Source: DASQUK01 sp046723645 (GTDB lineage Bacteria; Actinomycetota; Acidimicrobiia; Acidimicrobiales; VFJN01). Taken from it: a DNA stretch of 7,080 nt. Where the stretch lies: positions 1-7,080 of the forward strand of contig JBKOUY010000124.1 in assembly GCA_046723645.1 (NCBI GenBank), written 5' to 3'. A model generated the notes under the pieces. That model saw nothing but the letters and a program-made list of their open reading frames with translations, searched no databases and was not told where the DNA came from. The translations under genes and the position numbers were made by a program. Positions 6,690-7,080 of this stretch are shown here, piece by piece. The first letter of the stretch is position 1, and every line of letters starts with the position of its first letter.

Positions 6690-7080
6690 CTAGGCGGACG
6701 TCCGGTCGCGCAGGAAGGCCACGTCGTCCTTGCGGCCCTCGGGGGCCGTCTCGCACACCACGGGGGCGCCGGCCGCCGCGACGACTGCGACGAGCAGCTC
6801 GGGGTCGATGGTGCCGGTGCCGATGTTGGCGTGGCGGTCGGCACCGGACCCGGCGGCGTCCTTGGAGTCGTTGCAGTGCACCAGGTCGATGCGTCCGGTG
6901 ATGCCCTTGATGCGGTCGACGGCGTCGACGAGGGCCTCGCCCGCCGCCCAGGCGTGACAGGTATCGAGGCAGAAGCCGATGTCCCTGTCGCCGATCGCCT
7001 CCCACAGCCCGGCGATCGTGTCGAAGTGGCGGGCCATCGCATGGTCGCCCCCGGCCGTGTTCTCGAGGTACACCGGCACC
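6690..7080 (-). CDS. nfo: Endonuclease IV (AP endonuclease), C-terminal part
   Basis: The C-terminal 130 or so residues of deoxyribonuclease IV, which cuts DNA 5' of abasic sites in base excision repair using a trinuclear zinc centre. The gene starts beyond 7080; full proteins are about 280 residues, so roughly half is missing. In the visible part, counting from the codon at 7079, six of the nine metal ligands known from the E. coli enzyme are present. These are Glu6 in LENTAG, Asp39 and His42 in LDTCH, His68 in VHCNDSK, Asp81 and His83 in DRHANIG, and Glu110 in CETAPEG. That is seven residues in five blocks, with the ligand set Glu145, Asp179, His182, His216, Asp229, His231 and Glu261 all accounted for; only the two N-terminal His fall outside the window. 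The stop is TAG at 6692-6690. The codon at 7079-7077 is GTG but is internal Val, since the conserved core is already under way. The gene is convergent with the ABC transporter. Confidence 0.92.
   Translation of the reverse strand, partial: VPVYLENTAGGDHAMARHFDTIAGLWEAIGDRDIGFCLDTCHAWAAGEALVDAVDRIKGITGRIDLVHCNDSKDAAGSGADRHANIGTGTIDPELLVAVVAAAGAPVVCETAPEGRKDDVAFLRDRTSA

Noticed and set aside
6217..7005. Minus-strand frames of 260-270 codons spanning the ABC gene end and the endonuclease gene
   Set aside because: They run antisense through the ABC ATPase and in another frame through endonuclease IV, with biased composition and no domain.

Overview
The window is uniformly GC-rich with the coding bias of a high-GC actinobacterium (Actinomycetota). 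The two left-hand genes closely resemble, from memory, the mycobacterial/rhodococcal genes ipdF (Rv3559c) and fadE30 (Rv3560c). These belong to the pathway that degrades the steroid C/D rings (the HIP pathway of cholesterol catabolism). A non-mycobacterial actinobacterium, possibly of the Acidimicrobiia type, is a guess from the mixed gene neighbourhood and cannot be proved here.

Layout. Positions 1-563 (minus) hold the 5' part of an IpdF-type short-chain dehydrogenase that runs off the left edge. Positions 564-700 are a 137-bp intercistronic gap almost filled by a nested palindrome (573-684). It is built from four copies of a 17-bp unit in a right-right-left-left arrangement. Positions 701-1876 (minus) hold a FadE30-type acyl-CoA dehydrogenase. 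After a 34-bp gap comes a large membrane protein with a central spermidine-synthase-like SAM-binding domain (1911-4484, minus). The three minus-strand genes could form one transcription unit read right to left, from a promoter-like sequence at 4544-4572. Positions 4485-4627 are a divergent promoter region. Positions 4628-6574 (plus) hold a complete type I ABC exporter half-transporter. Positions 6575-6689 lie between convergent genes and contain an 11-bp inverted repeat, a possible terminator. Positions 6690-7080 (minus) hold the C-terminal part of endonuclease IV (Nfo), which starts beyond the right edge.

How the genes fit together. FadE30 and IpdF act on successive CoA-thioester intermediates in degradation of the hexahydroindanone propionate left after steroid rings A/B are removed, and they keep the mycobacterial order fadE30 then ipdF. 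The membrane protein upstream is not a known part of that pathway. It keeps the fold signatures of spermidine synthase but has lost residues that the aminopropyl-transfer reaction needs, so its role is open. The ABC exporter and endonuclease IV look like ordinary neighbours. No complete novel system is evident. The most unusual items are the intercistronic palindrome and the SAM-domain membrane protein placed directly upstream of steroid genes.
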